The notes below the pieces were generated by a model that saw nothing but the letters and a program-made list of their open reading frames with translations, had not been told where the DNA came from and did not search any database. From UPXZ01 sp964498765 (GTDB taxonomy: Bacteria; Bacteroidota; Bacteroidia; Bacteroidales; Paludibacteraceae), in NCBI GenBank assembly GCA_964498765.1, contig CAZCIU010000007.1:1-64000 (forward strand): a stretch of 64,000 nucleotides of DNA. Direction: 5' to 3'. Shown one piece after another: positions 63,714-64,000 of the stretch (positions within the stretch are counted from its first letter, which is position 1; every line of letters starts with the position of its first letter). The translations under genes were made by a program, and so were the position numbers.

Positions 63714-64000
63714 ATGAAAAAAATTAATTGCTTTATTCCTTTCGCCGACAAGGCACAAGTTGAAAAAACCATTCAGGGACTGCGTGAGAGCGGTTTAGTG
63801 GATAAAATTTATTTGCTGGCAAGCGAAAATGTAGCTGAAACGCCTTCAAACTGCGAAGTGCTGAAAATTCAGTCGCTGAACGCGAGCAGTACGATGAAAA
63901 CCATTGCACAGCACGCTGACGCTGAATTTACCTTGTTTTACAACAAATACACCACGCTGGAACCGGGCTATTTTGCATTGGAACGAATGACGCGCATCGC
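63714..64000 (+). CDS. Start of a gene running off the window, possibly glycosyl- or nucleotidyltransferase
   Basis: From ATG 63714 an open frame continues to the window end (95 codons). The N-terminus reads KKINCFIPFADKAQVEKTIQGL and later ESGLVDKIYLLAS and EFTLFYNKYTTLEPGYFALERM. This pattern resembles the start of GT-A-fold transferases such as GT2 glycosyltransferases or sugar nucleotidyltransferases. The rest is missing, so the call stays open. It follows the phosphoesterase gene by 133 bases. Confidence 0.7.
   Translation, partial: MKKINCFIPFADKAQVEKTIQGLRESGLVDKIYLLASENVAETPSNCEVLKIQSLNASSTMKTIAQHADAEFTLFYNKYTTLEPGYFALERMTRI

Overview
The window is a low-GC chromosomal segment of a Bacteroidota bacterium, most likely order Bacteroidales. 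Supporting signs are SusC/SusD pairs, lipoproteins with acidic residues after the acylated cysteine, several type IX secretion (T9SS) C-terminal sorting domains, an RprX/RprY-like two-component pair, promoter elements of the TAnnTTTG type, and an almost complete lack of Shine-Dalgarno sequences. I see no rRNA, tRNA, CRISPR array, transposase or prophage. Gene calls rest on reading the translations and motifs; no database search was possible.

Layout. 0.1-4.1 kb (-): a TonB-dependent receptor and a beta-helix surface lipoprotein. 4.4-5.3 kb (+): a CDF-type metal transporter. 5.5-7.9 kb (-): an ECF sigma factor, a membrane-anchored likely anti-sigma factor, a small secreted protein and an outer-membrane barrel, in one operon. 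8.2-11.0 kb (+): a Tat-exported Gfo/Idh/MocA oxidoreductase and a GH105 unsaturated-uronyl hydrolase. 11.0-11.4 kb (-): a small charged coiled-coil protein. 11.5-33.2 kb (-): a large Sus-like locus in two transcription units. Its enzymes are an N-acetylmuramoyl-L-alanine amidase, two tandem NAGPA-type phosphodiester glycosidases and a GHL10-type glycosidase; all three types carry T9SS sorting domains. 33.5-43.0 kb: mostly housekeeping and regulation (corA, rsmA, GtrA and LPG-synthase-TM proteins, a 5'-nucleotidase-like phosphatase, rprX/rprY, an acyl-CoA synthetase with its cupin regulator). 43.3-47.6 kb: a GH29 fucosidase, a lone ECF sigma factor and an NfeD-type membrane protease. 47.9-53.8 kb (+): a second SusC/SusD/lipoprotein trio. 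54.0-64.0 kb (+): a NamZ-like (GH171) exo-muramidase, a four-helix-bundle S23 gene, a sodium:solute symporter, two paralogous small lipoproteins, a large amidase/golvesin-domain protein, a phosphoesterase/PQQ-propeller fusion and the start of a further gene.

Main idea. Both large accessory regions are built around enzymes for cell-wall amino sugars rather than ordinary plant polysaccharides. The 11.5-33.2 kb locus looks like a Sus-type system for a glycan containing amino sugar and phosphodiester bonds (peptidoglycan with attached wall polymers, or a GlcNAc-1-phosphate exopolymer). The 47.9-64 kb block looks like a system that imports muropeptides or MurNAc and trims them in the periplasm. 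This is inference from gene content.

The second block is also full of small repeats. Inverted heptamer arrays flank the S23 gene. A two-hairpin REP-like unit precedes each lipoprotein paralog. A C-rich palindromic repeat even supplies the stop codon of the golvesin-domain gene. Similar heptamer arrays lie at the left edge of the window and in the leader of the CDF transporter. A dyad, TGTAA-N6-TTACA, occurs upstream of both the TonB receptor and rprY, which suggests a shared regulator.
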